Shown here piece after piece: positions 1 through 8,458 of a DNA stretch of 64,000 bases; position 1 is the stretch's first letter; each line of letters begins with the position of its first letter. A program made the position numbers and the translations under genes. Below the pieces are notes generated by a model. The model made no database searches and was not told the DNA's origin. It was given only the letters and a program-made list of their open reading frames with translations. Source of the stretch: Devosia sp. Root413D1. GTDB taxonomy: Bacteria; Pseudomonadota; Alphaproteobacteria; Rhizobiales; Devosiaceae. The stretch lies in assembly GCF_001425235.1 (NCBI RefSeq), contig NZ_LMEA01000001.1, positions 248,001-312,000 of the forward strand, written 5' to 3'.

Positions 1-840
1 GGCCAGCCGGTCGGTATCGGCCAGCACCTCGATCTCGGTCACCCGCTCGCCGCTGACGGTGAAGCGCAGCACGCGGAACGGCGCGCCATCGCGCAGCACC
101 ACCACGGCCATCGCGCCATTGACCAGCGCCAGCTGCGCCTCCGGCATGAAGCCGGTGAGCGCGCGGCGCGCCACCACCTCGGCGCCCCGCGCCACCAGCG
201 CCACCCCTGCCGGTACCGCACTGGCATCGGCGCGCAGCACCACCTCGGGGTCGAGCACCGCCAGCAGGGCCGCGAGATCGCCGCTCCGCGAGGCCCTCAG
301 ATACGCCTCCACTACCGTGCGATGCCGCTCCCGGCTCGGCTCGATAGTGTCGCTGCCGCCCTTCACCCGTCGCCGCGCCCGGCTGGCCAGCTGCCGCGCC
401 GCATCGGTGGAGCGCCCGACGATCGGCGCAATCTCCTCGAACGGCAGGTCGAACATGTCATGCAGCACGAACGCCACCCGCTCCGGCGGCGGCAGCGTCT
501 CCAGCACCACCAGCAGCGCCACCCCCAGCGAGTCGGCCATCTCAAGCGTACGCTCCGGGTCGTCCGCATCGGCCAGCGCCTCAGCCGCCGGCTGCTCCAG
601 CGGCTCCTCGCGCCGCGCTTTGCGCGCCCGCAGCATGTCGAGGCACACCCGCGCCACCACCGTGGTCAACCAGCCCGAGAGATTGCCGACTGTGCCGGTA
701 TCCGACCGGCTGAGCCGCAGCCAGGCTTCCTGCACCGCATCCTCGGCTTCCGTCATCGAGCCGAGCATCCGGTAGGCCACTCGCTTCAGGTGCCTGCGAT
801 CCGTCTCGAATCGGCTGGCCAGAATTTTCTCGTCGTCCAT
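1..840 (-). CDS. ECF RNA polymerase sigma factor, SigJ/ECF41-like, 3' end outside window
   Basis: This open frame has no stop before the window edge, so at least 280 residues are coded and the C-terminus is missing. The N-terminal half reads as sigma-70 region 2 (YRMLGSMTEAEDAVQEAWLR, about residues 22-41) followed by a region 4 helix-turn-helix (LPFEEIAPIVGRS). The C-terminal part resembles the SnoaL-like domain of SigJ/ECF41 sigma factors, which controls activity in place of an anti-sigma factor. Near the edge the frame reads ADTDRL, at about the place of the family NPDKL motif; the DGGGK motif is not conserved. The adjacent divergent CMD genes are the usual ECF41 partners. The start is ATG at 840. 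Confidence 0.88.
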   Translation of the reverse strand, partial: MDDEKILASRFETDRRHLKRVAYRMLGSMTEAEDAVQEAWLRLSRSDTGTVGNLSGWLTTVVARVCLDMLRARKARREEPLEQPAAEALADADDPERTLEMADSLGVALLVVLETLPPPERVAFVLHDMFDLPFEEIAPIVGRSTDAARQLASRARRRVKGGSDTIEPSRERHRTVVEAYLRASRSGDLAALLAVLDPEVVLRADASAVPAGVALVARGAEVVARRALTGFMPEAQLALVNGAMAVVVLRDGAPFRVLRFTVSGERVTEIEVLADTDRLA

Positions 841-895
841 CGTCACATTCCCTGATCGCGCTCCGTCATAGCACTGACGAACGACGTCGGCCCGG

Positions 896-925
896 TGTGA
901 CAGCCCGGGCCGGAAATCCTCCGTC
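896..925 (+). promoter_or_regulatory. candidate ECF41-type promoter
   Basis: TGTGACA at 896-902 and CGTC at 922-925 resemble the TGTCACA/CGTC promoter elements described for ECF41 sigma factors, with one mismatch. The 19-base spacer is a little longer than I would expect. It sits 25 bases before the CMD gene that such sigma factors normally control. This is inference from motif and position. Confidence 0.35.
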
Positions 926-950
926 AGCACGAAAACCGGAGCACAACAAA

Positions 951-1418
951 ATGCAATCGCGTATGACCAACCCCGCCTTCGCCGTCCCCGGCGCCATGTC
1001 GGCGCTGCAGGCCATCAGCCAGGCCGCCCAGGCCAACCCTGCCGTCTCGCACCAGTTGCACGCCCTCGTTTACCTGCGCGCCAGCCAGATCAACGGCTGC
1101 AGCGTCTGCGTCGATATGCACGCGGCCGACCTGAAAAAGCTCGGCGATACCGACCGCCGCATCATCGCCGTCTCGGCCTGGCGTGAAACCTCGTGGTTCA
1201 CCGCCCCTGAGCGCGCCGCACTGGCCCTGACCGAAGCCGTCACCCGGCTCAGCGACCGCGCCGATCCGGTGCCCGACGCCATCTGGGACGAAGCCCGCGC
1301 CCATTTCGACGACGCGGCTTTGGCCTCGCTCGTCCTCTCGATCGGCATGATCAACATCTGGAACCGCCTCAACGCCGCCACCCGCCAGATCGCCGGCGCC
1401 TGGAAAGCCGCTGCCTAG
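951..1418 (+). CDS. carboxymuconolactone decarboxylase / AhpD-like peroxidase family protein
   Basis: The 155-residue product is one CMD/AhpD domain. The redox motif is intact: Cys50-x2-Cys53-x3-His57 in the context INGCSVCVDMH, as in alkylhydroperoxidase AhpD-type proteins that reduce peroxides through a thiol pair. An upstream in-frame start at 897 is possible, but ATG at 951 gives the same length as the paralogue at 1584. The gene is divergent from the ECF sigma factor; in ECF41 systems the CMD/AhpD gene is the usual regulatory target, probably in oxidative stress. The substrate is not known. Confidence 0.88.
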   Translation: MQSRMTNPAFAVPGAMSALQAISQAAQANPAVSHQLHALVYLRASQINGCSVCVDMHAADLKKLGDTDRRIIAVSAWRETSWFTAPERAALALTEAVTRLSDRADPVPDAIWDEARAHFDDAALASLVLSIGMINIWNRLNAATRQIAGAWKAAA

Positions 1419-1436
1419 CCAGGCAGCCCTCTTTCT

Positions 1437-1530
1437 TCACCTCCCCCATTGTGGGGGACTTCGAGCCGTCCCGTAGGGCAAATCGCTCCGGTGGAGCGAT
1501 TTGAGGTGAGAAGGCCATGAGAGCTACGCT
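1437..1530. repeat. palindromic intergenic repeat between the CMD paralogues
   Basis: A CCTCCCCCATTGTGGGGG-type stem-loop is followed by a perfect 10-bp inverted repeat, AAATCGCTCC/GGAGCGATTT, with a three-base loop (1480-1502). The G-rich arm style matches other intergenic elements in this window, for example at 17031 and 28941. It may act as a transcript-stabilising or terminating structure. Confidence 0.6.
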
Positions 1531-1583
1531 CGAATGGCGAGGGAGGGGCCGTCCGCTTCAGTCATCACCCAAGGAAACCCGAA

Positions 1584-2051
1584 ATGCCCCGCATCGCCCA
1601 CCCCGCCTTCGCCGTTCCCGGCGCCATGGACAGCCTCGTCGCCCTCAGCAAGGCCAGCAAAGCCGTCCCCGGCCTGCCGCTGGCCCTGCTCGAGCTGATG
1701 CATCTGCGCGCCAGCCAGATCAACGGCGACGGCAACAACGTCAACCTCCACCCGCGCCTCGCCCGTGCCGCCGGCGAGACCTCGGAGGATCGCATCATCT
1801 CGGTTGCCTCATGGCGCAACACGCCGTGGTTCAGCGAACCCGAGCGGGCCGCCCTGGCGCTGACCGAGGCCGTCACCCGCCTCGACGACCGCGCCGATCC
1901 GGTGCCCGACGAGGTCTGGAACGAAGCCCGCCGCCACTATGACGAGCCGGTGCTGGCCGCCATGGTGCTGTCACTCGGCCTCGTCAACCTCTGGAACCGG
2001 CTCCACGTCGCCACTGGCCAGGTGGCCGAGCCGGTGAAGCCGGCTGCCTGA
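1584..2051 (+). CDS. CMD/AhpD-like paralogue lacking the redox cysteines
   Basis: The 155-residue product has exactly the length of the neighbour at 951 and shares the same backbone, including an AVPGAM segment, LRASQING, the PWF/SWF-PERAALALTEAVTRL block and the RADPVPD loop. At the active site CSVC is replaced by DGNN, so both redox cysteines are lost (Asp49 and Asn52), while the following His56 is kept. It is therefore a tandem duplicate that probably cannot act as a thiol peroxidase. It could be a regulatory or heteromer partner, a differently acting decarboxylase, or a decaying copy; the frame is intact and the family core is well kept. A start at ATG 1584 follows an AAGGAAA ribosome binding site. 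Confidence 0.85.
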   Translation: MPRIAHPAFAVPGAMDSLVALSKASKAVPGLPLALLELMHLRASQINGDGNNVNLHPRLARAAGETSEDRIISVASWRNTPWFSEPERAALALTEAVTRLDDRADPVPDEVWNEARRHYDEPVLAAMVLSLGLVNLWNRLHVATGQVAEPVKPAA

Positions 2052-2095
2052 ACCGCGCCACTCGGCAGTCCTACAGACGGCGCCCCAAACTCGGT

Positions 2096-2202
2096 GTCAT
2101 CCCTGCGAAAGCAGGGACCCAAACCCCCGGCGAGGGCTCTGCCCTCGTCCGACATCGCAGCGCAAGTGGGTAGATGGGTCCCTGAGCTTTCGCTGGGATG
2201 AC
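2096..2202. repeat. REP-like inverted pair, GTCATCCC family
   Basis: Two imperfectly matching arms, 2096-2120 (GTCATCCCTGCGAAAGCAGG and the next five bases) and 2176-2202, face each other. Each arm is itself a hairpin. The same family recurs at 20881, 30658 and 56566. Outside it, 2052-2320 shows no gene. Confidence 0.75.
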
Positions 2203-2320
2203 AGCCGGTGGATGGGGCACGACCATAACTTAGCGCATACAGGCTGGCGCCCAGGCCAGGCTGTATCTGGCCCGTGATGATCGTTGCGCCCGGCCCCACT
2301 TCGCCGTTTGCTGTTGTGCC

Positions 2321-2461
2321 CTACATCCGGAAATCCGGCGGCAGCCCGATATCGCTTAGCACCCGGGACGACAGCGGGGCGACTCCGCTGCGGCGGTACG
2401 GTCGGAGCGTGCGCCGAAGCAGCGCGTCGGCGCGACGCCGCGCGATGAACCAGCGCAACAC
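2321..2461 (-). CDS. possible small DUF1127/YjiS-like protein
   Basis: A GTG start at 2461 gives 46 residues rich in arginine, ending in LSSRVLSDIGLPPDFRM. The SxRxLxDIGL pattern is typical of DUF1127 (YjiS-like) small proteins, which are widespread in Hyphomicrobiales. A GAGGAG sequence lies about 15 bases upstream of the start, which is rather far. A longer reading of the frame (to 2680) has a composition unlike a protein and overlaps the next gene. This is a tentative call based on the C-terminal pattern. Confidence 0.35.
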   Translation of the reverse strand: MLRWFIARRRADALLRRTLRPYRRSGVAPLSSRVLSDIGLPPDFRM

Positions 2462-2610
2462 GCTGAGGAGCCCGCCTTTCTCCTCACCAGGATCGGCGGC
2501 CGGCGCGCGGCCCGGGTCTCCGACCAGGCTCGTCTCTAGGACCGGAAATGTCCCGCCCCCCCGATGAGGCCCCCGGAGATAACGGCGTGACCGTCCCATC
2601 CTGCCGCATC

Positions 2611-3642
2611 TCACGCCACCTGCGGCCGCGTGGCGATGATGCCTTCGGTGCGCGCCCGCACTTCGGGCGTCGCAAGGCATGTCGCCACCGCCTCATAGCC
2701 GGTCGCCCCGGGATAGGGCGCCACCAGCGTCGGCGGGCTGTGGTTCGCCGGGCAGAGGATGATCGCCTCGTCCGGTCCCACCGCCGCGAGATCGAGGACG
2801 GCGTTTGACCGCGTCATCGCAAACACCGGTCGCGCCCCCGGCCCGCGATGTCTCAAATGCGCGACCACCGCCTCCTGCGACGACTGTTCGAGCCCCTGCT
2901 CGAGCATGTCGATCACCAGCACCGTCGGCCACGCGGCCTCGAGCCCGGCGACCAGCGCCGTCAGCGCGTCGGACGCCGATGCGCCATCCTCGATCAGCCA
3001 GCCGAGCGTCCGCTCGACCCGCTCGCGCAGCGCTGCATCGGCGTCCATCCGCGCCTCCGCCGCCACGCCATCCACCAGCCGGTCGAGACCCAGGAACAGC
3101 GCACCCGGCAGTGCTTCGGTGAGCTTCTGCGCCAGCCGCGTCTTGCCGCTGCCCAGCGGTCCGATGATGTAGCTGAGCGGCTTGATCTGCCGCAGTTCGA
3201 ACGTCTCGCCGCCCCACGGCCACGGCAGTTCGAACGACAGGCTGATCGGCGCCTCGGCCCCGAGCAACTCCGCCAGCGCGCCCGTCCCCGGCACCTCGCC
3301 ACGCGACAGACTCTCGCGCAGTTGCCGCACCCGGTCGAGCATTCCCGCCAACTGCTGCAGCCGCCCCTCCAGCACGCCCTGATGCGCCGCGAGCGACGCC
3401 TCGAGCCCGCGCGGATCGCCCGCCAGCACCCGCTGCACCTGCGCGAGGCTCAGTCCCAGCGCCCGCATCGCCACGATCTCGCCGGCCCGAGCCATTTGCT
3501 CGGGCCCGTATGTTCGCCATCCCGCCGCCGTGCGCACCGGCACGATCAGCCCGCGCTGCTCATAGAGCCGCAGCGCCTTGGCGGAAACGCCGAGCCGGCT
3601 CGCGGCATCGGATGCGTTCAGAAACTCAGTCGAGGAACCCAT
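2611..3642 (-). CDS. MerR-type regulator fused to a P-loop ATPase-like domain
   Basis: The 343-residue protein starts with a MerR winged-helix domain (residues about 8-75; LGVSAKALRLYEQRGLI then GWRTY), followed by a helical linker (about 80-115) as in MerR dimerisation helices. Instead of a short effector domain it continues with a nucleotide-binding domain. Walker A is GPLGSGKT (161-168), and TVLVID (240-245) is a plausible Walker B with Asp245. The tail (about 270-330) has AMTRSN and IILCPANHSPP segments resembling ABC/AAA-type ATPase ends. I infer a DNA-binding sensor whose activity could depend on nucleotide binding. The regulated genes are unknown; no operator was identified. Confidence 0.75.
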   Translation of the reverse strand: MGSSTEFLNASDAASRLGVSAKALRLYEQRGLIVPVRTAAGWRTYGPEQMARAGEIVAMRALGLSLAQVQRVLAGDPRGLEASLAAHQGVLEGRLQQLAGMLDRVRQLRESLSRGEVPGTGALAELLGAEAPISLSFELPWPWGGETFELRQIKPLSYIIGPLGSGKTRLAQKLTEALPGALFLGLDRLVDGVAAEARMDADAALRERVERTLGWLIEDGASASDALTALVAGLEAAWPTVLVIDMLEQGLEQSSQEAVVAHLRHRGPGARPVFAMTRSNAVLDLAAVGPDEAIILCPANHSPPTLVAPYPGATGYEAVATCLATPEVRARTEGIIATRPQVA

Positions 3643-3713
3643 GAATCACCCCGTCATTGCTTGACCGCATCCCTTATCGGGGCGGCCCCATGGGCCGAGT
3701 CAACAGGGCATGC

Positions 3714-4397
3714 TCATCCCAGCGCTTCCAGCACCAGCCTGGCCACCAGCGCCGTCGAGGCCGGGTTCTGCCCGGTCACCAGCCGCCCGTCGGCCACTGC
3801 GAAGGGCTGGAAATCGGCGCCCTTCTCGTAGCGCCCGCCAAGTTGCTTGAGCCGGCTCTCGAGCAGGAACGGCACCGTCTTGTCGAGCCCGGCCGCCACT
3901 TCCTCGCTGTCAGTGAACCCCGCGACGCGCTTGCCTTGAACCAGCGGCGCACCTGAGGGATCGGTGACCGCCACCAGCCCCGCCGGCCCGTGGCACACCG
4001 CCGACACCACCTTGCCCGCGGCATAGGCGGCGCTCAGCCCCGTTGCCAGCGCCGCGCTGCCCGGCAGGTCCCACACCGTACCGTGCCCGCCCGGCAGGAA
4101 CACCGCGTCGTAGCTCGCGACATCGACCGCATCGATCGCCGGGGTCACTGCCACCGCGCGCTGCGCCTCGGGATCGGCGAGGAAGCGCTGCACACTCTGA
4201 GGCAACTCGCCGCCTAGGCTCGACGGATCGACCGGCACCTTGCCGCCTTTGATCGAGGCAATGGTCACCTCGGCCCCCGCATCGCGGAACGCATAATAGG
4301 GCGTCGCCAGTTCTTCGAGCCACACGCCGGTCGGCTTGCCGGTGCTGCCGATACGGTCGTGCGAGGTGGTGACGATCAGGATGGAACGATTGGGCAT
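3714..4397 (-). CDS. DJ-1/PfpI (type 1 glutamine amidotransferase-like) protein
   Basis: The 227-residue protein matches the Hsp31/PfpI-like branch of the class I glutamine amidotransferase-like superfamily. The nucleophile elbow is AVCHGPAG with Cys135-His136, preceded by the LPGGHGTVWDLP segment (101-112), and Glu28/Glu29 lies in WLEEL near the N-terminus. Family members include glyoxalase III-like and chaperone-like proteins, so a role in handling reactive aldehydes is plausible but not shown. It is transcribed away from the LysR gene at 4489 with a 91-base shared gap, a common regulator-target arrangement. Confidence 0.88.
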   Translation of the reverse strand: MPNRSILIVTTSHDRIGSTGKPTGVWLEELATPYYAFRDAGAEVTIASIKGGKVPVDPSSLGGELPQSVQRFLADPEAQRAVAVTPAIDAVDVASYDAVFLPGGHGTVWDLPGSAALATGLSAAYAAGKVVSAVCHGPAGLVAVTDPSGAPLVQGKRVAGFTDSEEVAAGLDKTVPFLLESRLKQLGGRYEKGADFQPFAVADGRLVTGQNPASTALVARLVLEALG

Positions 4398-4488
4398 CTG
4401 AGCCTCCGCTGTTTCAACTGCCAGCTATCTGGGGCTCCATCCGTGCATTGGGAAATTGCATGTTCTTGCCTGAGTGATAAGATTTTTT

Positions 4489-5394
4489 ATGAGTTACCTC
4501 GATCACCTGCGCAGCTTCGTGGCTGTCCACCGGCTGGCCTCGGTCACGGCAGCCGCCCGCAGCCTCGGGCTGACCCAGCCGGCGGTCAGCGGCCATCTCA
4601 AGGCACTTGAAGCCCGGCTCGGCCGTCCGCTGTTCGAGCGCGCCGGCCGCGGCATCGTGCCGACCGCCAGTGCCGATGCGCTGGCCGCCCGCATCGGCAA
4701 CCACATCGATGCGCTGGAGACAGTGCTTGATGGCGTCGCCACCCGCGGCAGCGAGCTCACCGGCACCGTCACCATCGGCGGCCCGGCCGAGTTCATGACC
4801 GAGCGCGGCCTCCCCGCCCTCGCCCCGCTCGCCAGCCGGCACATCGCCGTGCACGCCCGCTTCGGCCTCGCCCGCGACCTTATCGGCCAGCTCGAGCGCG
4901 GTGATTTCGAGCTGGTGGTGGCGGCACAGCGCATCCCCCGCCCCGCCATCGCCTACCAGCAGCTCTTCACCGAACGTTTCCTGCTGGTCGGCGCGCCATC
5001 CTTCGGCGACCTGATCCCGGCCACTGCATCGGCCGAAACCATTGCTGCCACCCTGGAAGTCGCGCCCTGGGTCGCCTACGCGGCCGACCTGCCGATGATC
5101 CGCCGCTTCTTCCGGGCTGGCCTCGAGCGCGACCTCGCGCCGCCGGAAACCTCGATCGCCCCCGACCTCCGCGCCGTCCGCGCCATGGTCGCGGCAGGTG
5201 CCGGCATCAGCGTGCTGCCCGATTATCTGTGCGCCCGCGCCATCGCCATGGGCGAACTCGTCGAGCTGTGGCGTCCCGCCGTCCCGGTCACCAATACCGT
5301 CTGGCTCGCGACCGGCAAATCGGGCCGGCACCCGCGCGTCTCGCTGGCCATCGACCTGTTGCGCCAGGCCGCCACCAGCTGGGGCGACGCCTAG
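4489..5394 (+). CDS. LysR-family transcriptional regulator
   Basis: The 301-residue product has the N-terminal LysR helix-turn-helix (residues about 3-60, with ASVTAAARSLGLTQPAVSGH) and a periplasmic-binding-like effector domain (about 90-295). I chose ATG 4489 (MSYLDHLRSF), which fits LysR N-termini better than the GTG at 4474. It is divergent from the DJ-1/PfpI gene, so that gene is the likely target along with autoregulation. The 3' end overlaps the 3' end of the convergent DUF4239 gene by four bases. Confidence 0.9.
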   Translation: MSYLDHLRSFVAVHRLASVTAAARSLGLTQPAVSGHLKALEARLGRPLFERAGRGIVPTASADALAARIGNHIDALETVLDGVATRGSELTGTVTIGGPAEFMTERGLPALAPLASRHIAVHARFGLARDLIGQLERGDFELVVAAQRIPRPAIAYQQLFTERFLLVGAPSFGDLIPATASAETIAATLEVAPWVAYAADLPMIRRFFRAGLERDLAPPETSIAPDLRAVRAMVAAGAGISVLPDYLCARAIAMGELVELWRPAVPVTNTVWLATGKSGRHPRVSLAIDLLRQAATSWGDA

Positions 5395-6161
5395 CTCTCC
5401 GCCAGGAGCTTTGCCGCCAGCGTCTGCAACGGCCCCGGTTGCAGCTCGGCCGGCGGGCTGTAGGGGTTGGAGAAGCCGAAGATCAGGAACAGGATGGCGC
5501 CGGTATAGGCGCTGAACAGCCCCAGCAGCACCAGGTTGTGCCGCTCCGGGGTGTAGATGTAGTGCCCGAAGGCGATCAGCACGACGCCGGACAGCGCCGC
5601 GATCCAGAAGAAATGCGCCACCGAGGTGATCGCCTCGCTCTGCCGCATGTCGCGCGAGGCGGAGATCGCGTGCAGACTCGCCAGCATGTGGTCGCGCAGG
5701 CTGACCTGCCGCGGCGTCTGCGGTATCAGGTCGAGCACCCGGTCGTAGGCCGTCGACCAGATCGCCCAGGCCGCGTCGCTGAGCCCGTTCCCGGCCCCGA
5801 GCTGCTCCCACTCGGTGTCGATCACTGCCCGCAGGTACCCGCGCATGTCCTGCTGCAACGGCCCGAGCAGCGTGGCGTCGTAGCGCGCCGCATCGTTGAA
5901 CACGTCGGCGATGGCGCTCGCCTCGGCCGCGGTCTGGGTTTCGAGCCGCTGGTACGAGGTCATTTCCTGGGCGAACACCAGCGCGATGATCAGCCCGTGC
6001 AGCGCGGCGATGCGCGTCACCATCGCCCCGGCCATTTCCTTGTGCCGCTCATACGGCCCGCGCCCGGCGAACCAGCGGGCCAGCATGTAGCTGCCCAGCG
6101 ACAGCGTGACCGTAGCGATCACGAAAAGCAGCCCGAACGCTATGTCGGTTACGATCCCCAC
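5391..6161 (-). CDS. DUF4239 (bestrophin-like) membrane protein
   Basis: From a GTG at 6161, preceded by GAGGGTGG, the frame codes 256 residues. Membrane segments are at about 5-27, 45-65, 183-205 and 210-235, with a soluble loop between the second and third. The C-terminal FGFSNPYSPP motif and overall layout match DUF4239, annotated in databases as bestrophin-like. Function is unknown. An ATG at 6239 would add 26 residues of low membrane-protein character and is less likely. It converges with the LysR gene. Confidence 0.75.
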   Translation of the reverse strand: MGIVTDIAFGLLFVIATVTLSLGSYMLARWFAGRGPYERHKEMAGAMVTRIAALHGLIIALVFAQEMTSYQRLETQTAAEASAIADVFNDAARYDATLLGPLQQDMRGYLRAVIDTEWEQLGAGNGLSDAAWAIWSTAYDRVLDLIPQTPRQVSLRDHMLASLHAISASRDMRQSEAITSVAHFFWIAALSGVVLIAFGHYIYTPERHNLVLLGLFSAYTGAILFLIFGFSNPYSPPAELQPGPLQTLAAKLLAES

Positions 6162-6304
6162 CGGCCGCCCACCCTCGTCGCTGCACCCAGTTCTTCTGCT
6201 AGCAAACTTGCGCACGCCCGTCCAAGCAACCACCTCCATCCGACGGCGGTTTCCGTTCGGCGCCGATATGCGTTACCCATTCGCCCCCAACCTCGGATTC
6301 CCCC

Positions 6305-7639
6305 ATGAGTCCCTTCCACCAGATCCTCGGCAACACCCTCGTTGCCAACGTCACCAACTTCACCGTCTGGTTCGCGCTCACCTTCTGGGTCTATCTCGAG
6401 ACCCATTCGGTGTTCGCGACGGGCATGATCGCCGGCGTCTATCTGGTGTTCACCGCCGCCTTCGGCATCTGGTTCGGCTCGATCGTCGATCACAACTCAA
6501 AGAAGCTGGCGATGCTCGGCTCGAGCGTCGTCTCCGCCGTCTTCTATGCCCTGGCGCTGGCGGTGCTGCTGCTCTCGCCACCGGAGAGTTTCACCAACCC
6601 CTACAATGCCTTCCTCTGGATCTTCGTCTTCCTCGTCATGCTCGGCGTCATCGCCGGCAATATCCGCTCGATCGCGCTGCCCACCCTCGTCACCGTGCTG
6701 ATCCCCGAGGATCGCCGCGACAAGGCCAACGGCCTCGTCGGCATGGTCAGCGGCATCGGCTTTCTCACCACCTCGGTGATCTCAGGCTTCCTCGTCGCCT
6801 GGGGCGGCATGCTGGCGGTGATGGTACTGGCGCTGCTGACGACCGCCCTGGCCTTTGCCCACCTCAGTTTCGTGCAGATCGACGAGGGCCGGGCCGCGCC
6901 TGACCCGGAAACCCCGGCCGAGCCTAAGCGCGTCGATCTCAAGGGCACCATCAAGGTGGTCGGCGCCGTCCCGGGCCTGTTCGCGTTGATCCTGTTTGCG
7001 GCGCTCAACAACTTCCTCGGCGGCATCTTCATGGCGCTGCTCGATGCCTACGGCCTGTCGCTGGTCTCGGTGGAAGTCTGGGGCCTGTTGTTCGGCGTGC
7101 TCTCCACCGCCTTCATCATCTCGGGTCTCGTTATCGCCAAGACCGGGCTGGGCAAGAAGCCGCTCCGCACCCTCTTGCTGGTCAACCTGATCACCTGGGC
7201 GGTGTGCTGCATCTTCACCATCCAGTCCTCGATCTGGCTGCTGGCTGCTGGCATGTTCGTCTGGATGCTGCTCGGCCCCTATGCCGAGGCCGCCGAACAC
7301 ACCACGCTGCAGAAGGTGGTGCCGCCGGAGCGGCAGGGCCGCGTCTTCGGCTTCGCCCAGTCGGTCGAGCAGTCCGCCTCGCCGCTTACCGCCTTCCTCA
7401 TCGGCCCGCTCGCCGAGTTCGTCTTCATCCCGTTCATGACCGCCGGGCTGGGCGCCGAGCTGATCGGCAGCTGGTTCGGCACCGGTCCGGCCCGCGGTAT
7501 CGCCCTGGTCTTTACCCTCGCCGGCCTGTTCGGCGTGGCGATCACCATCATCGCCTTCCGCTCAAAGTACTATCGCCAGCTTTCCGCCGCCTATGCCCGC
7601 CCCAGCGAGGGCCAACCCGAACCCGCGCCAGCCCAGTAG
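6305..7639 (+). CDS. MFS transporter
   Basis: The 444-residue protein is hydrophobic throughout, with about twelve membrane segments in two bundles separated by a hydrophilic loop near residues 195-215 (QIDEGRAAPDPETPAEPKRV). The loop after helix 2 reads GSIVDHNSKK, matching the MFS motif-A region. The C-terminal half contains the PERQGRVFGFAQS segment typical of the DHA3/macrolide-efflux-like MFS branch. Substrate is not evident. The next gene begins 33 bases downstream and may be cotranscribed. Confidence 0.87.
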   Translation: MSPFHQILGNTLVANVTNFTVWFALTFWVYLETHSVFATGMIAGVYLVFTAAFGIWFGSIVDHNSKKLAMLGSSVVSAVFYALALAVLLLSPPESFTNPYNAFLWIFVFLVMLGVIAGNIRSIALPTLVTVLIPEDRRDKANGLVGMVSGIGFLTTSVISGFLVAWGGMLAVMVLALLTTALAFAHLSFVQIDEGRAAPDPETPAEPKRVDLKGTIKVVGAVPGLFALILFAALNNFLGGIFMALLDAYGLSLVSVEVWGLLFGVLSTAFIISGLVIAKTGLGKKPLRTLLLVNLITWAVCCIFTIQSSIWLLAAGMFVWMLLGPYAEAAEHTTLQKVVPPERQGRVFGFAQSVEQSASPLTAFLIGPLAEFVFIPFMTAGLGAELIGSWFGTGPARGIALVFTLAGLFGVAITIIAFRSKYYRQLSAAYARPSEGQPEPAPAQ

Positions 7640-7672
7640 CCCGGCGTCCCCACCACAGGAACCGACAGCGTC

Positions 7673-8458
7673 ATGTCCACGCCCGCCTCCACTCGCGTCA
7701 TCGACCGCCTGAAGACTGAGTTCAGTTTCCAGATCTCGGTCGATACCGACAGCCTGCCGCTCGGGCTCACGGTCGCCGAGGCCGCCCTCGCCGCCGGCGT
7801 CGATCTCGTCGAAATGGGCACCCCGCTGCTGAAGACCGAGGGGGTGAAGCACGTCGTTCCCGCCTTCCGCGCCCGCTTCCCCGATGCGCTGCTGCTCGCC
7901 GACATGAAGACCATGGATGGCGGCAGCTTCGAAGCCCGCTCGGTGTTCGAAGGCGGCGGCAACATCATCGATTTCCTCGCCATTGCCGGCGTGCCGAGCG
8001 CCAAGGGCATCTGCGGCGTGCGCGACGAATACCGCCGCGCCAACCCGGAACTGCCGCGCCTGGTGTTCGCCGATATCCTGCTGCCGCATCAGGGCCCGGC
8101 CGACACCGCCATCGAGGTGGCGCTGCGCATGCTCGACGCCGGCGTCGACGGCATCGGCGCCCACCTGCAGCTCGATGCTCGCCGCGCCGACCCCAGCCTC
8201 TTCCACTCGAGCTACCTCGCCGACGTGGTCGGCGCCGTGCACCACCGCGTCGGCGCACTCGCCTCGGTGCAGGTGGTCGGCGGCCTCTATCTCGAGCAGG
8301 CCGTCGCGCTCGCCAAGACGGGGCTCCGCGCCTTCGTCATCAGCGGCAATCTCGGCCTCCCCGACGCCCAGGCCCGCTACGGCAACCCGCCCGGCGAAAT
8401 CCGCGAGCACATCGCCGCCTTCATTGCCGGGGTGTCGCAGACCAGCACCGCGCCGTGA
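7673..8458 (+). CDS. HUMPS/OMP decarboxylase-superfamily protein (hexulose-phosphate synthase-like)
   Basis: The 261-residue protein has the (beta-alpha)8 signatures of the orotidine-monophosphate decarboxylase superfamily: Glu47 in VEMGTPLLK, then Asp77-x-Lys79-x2-Asp82 in ADMKTMDGG. This DxKxxD set is shared by 3-hexulose-6-phosphate synthase and 3-keto-L-gulonate-6-phosphate decarboxylase, which use Mg2+ and an enediolate intermediate. At 261 residues it is about 50 longer than typical members. No hexulose-phosphate isomerase gene is adjacent, so the physiological substrate is open. Its stop overlaps the GTG start of the next gene (GTGA). Confidence 0.78.
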   Translation: MSTPASTRVIDRLKTEFSFQISVDTDSLPLGLTVAEAALAAGVDLVEMGTPLLKTEGVKHVVPAFRARFPDALLLADMKTMDGGSFEARSVFEGGGNIIDFLAIAGVPSAKGICGVRDEYRRANPELPRLVFADILLPHQGPADTAIEVALRMLDAGVDGIGAHLQLDARRADPSLFHSSYLADVVGAVHHRVGALASVQVVGGLYLEQAVALAKTGLRAFVISGNLGLPDAQARYGNPPGEIREHIAAFIAGVSQTSTAP

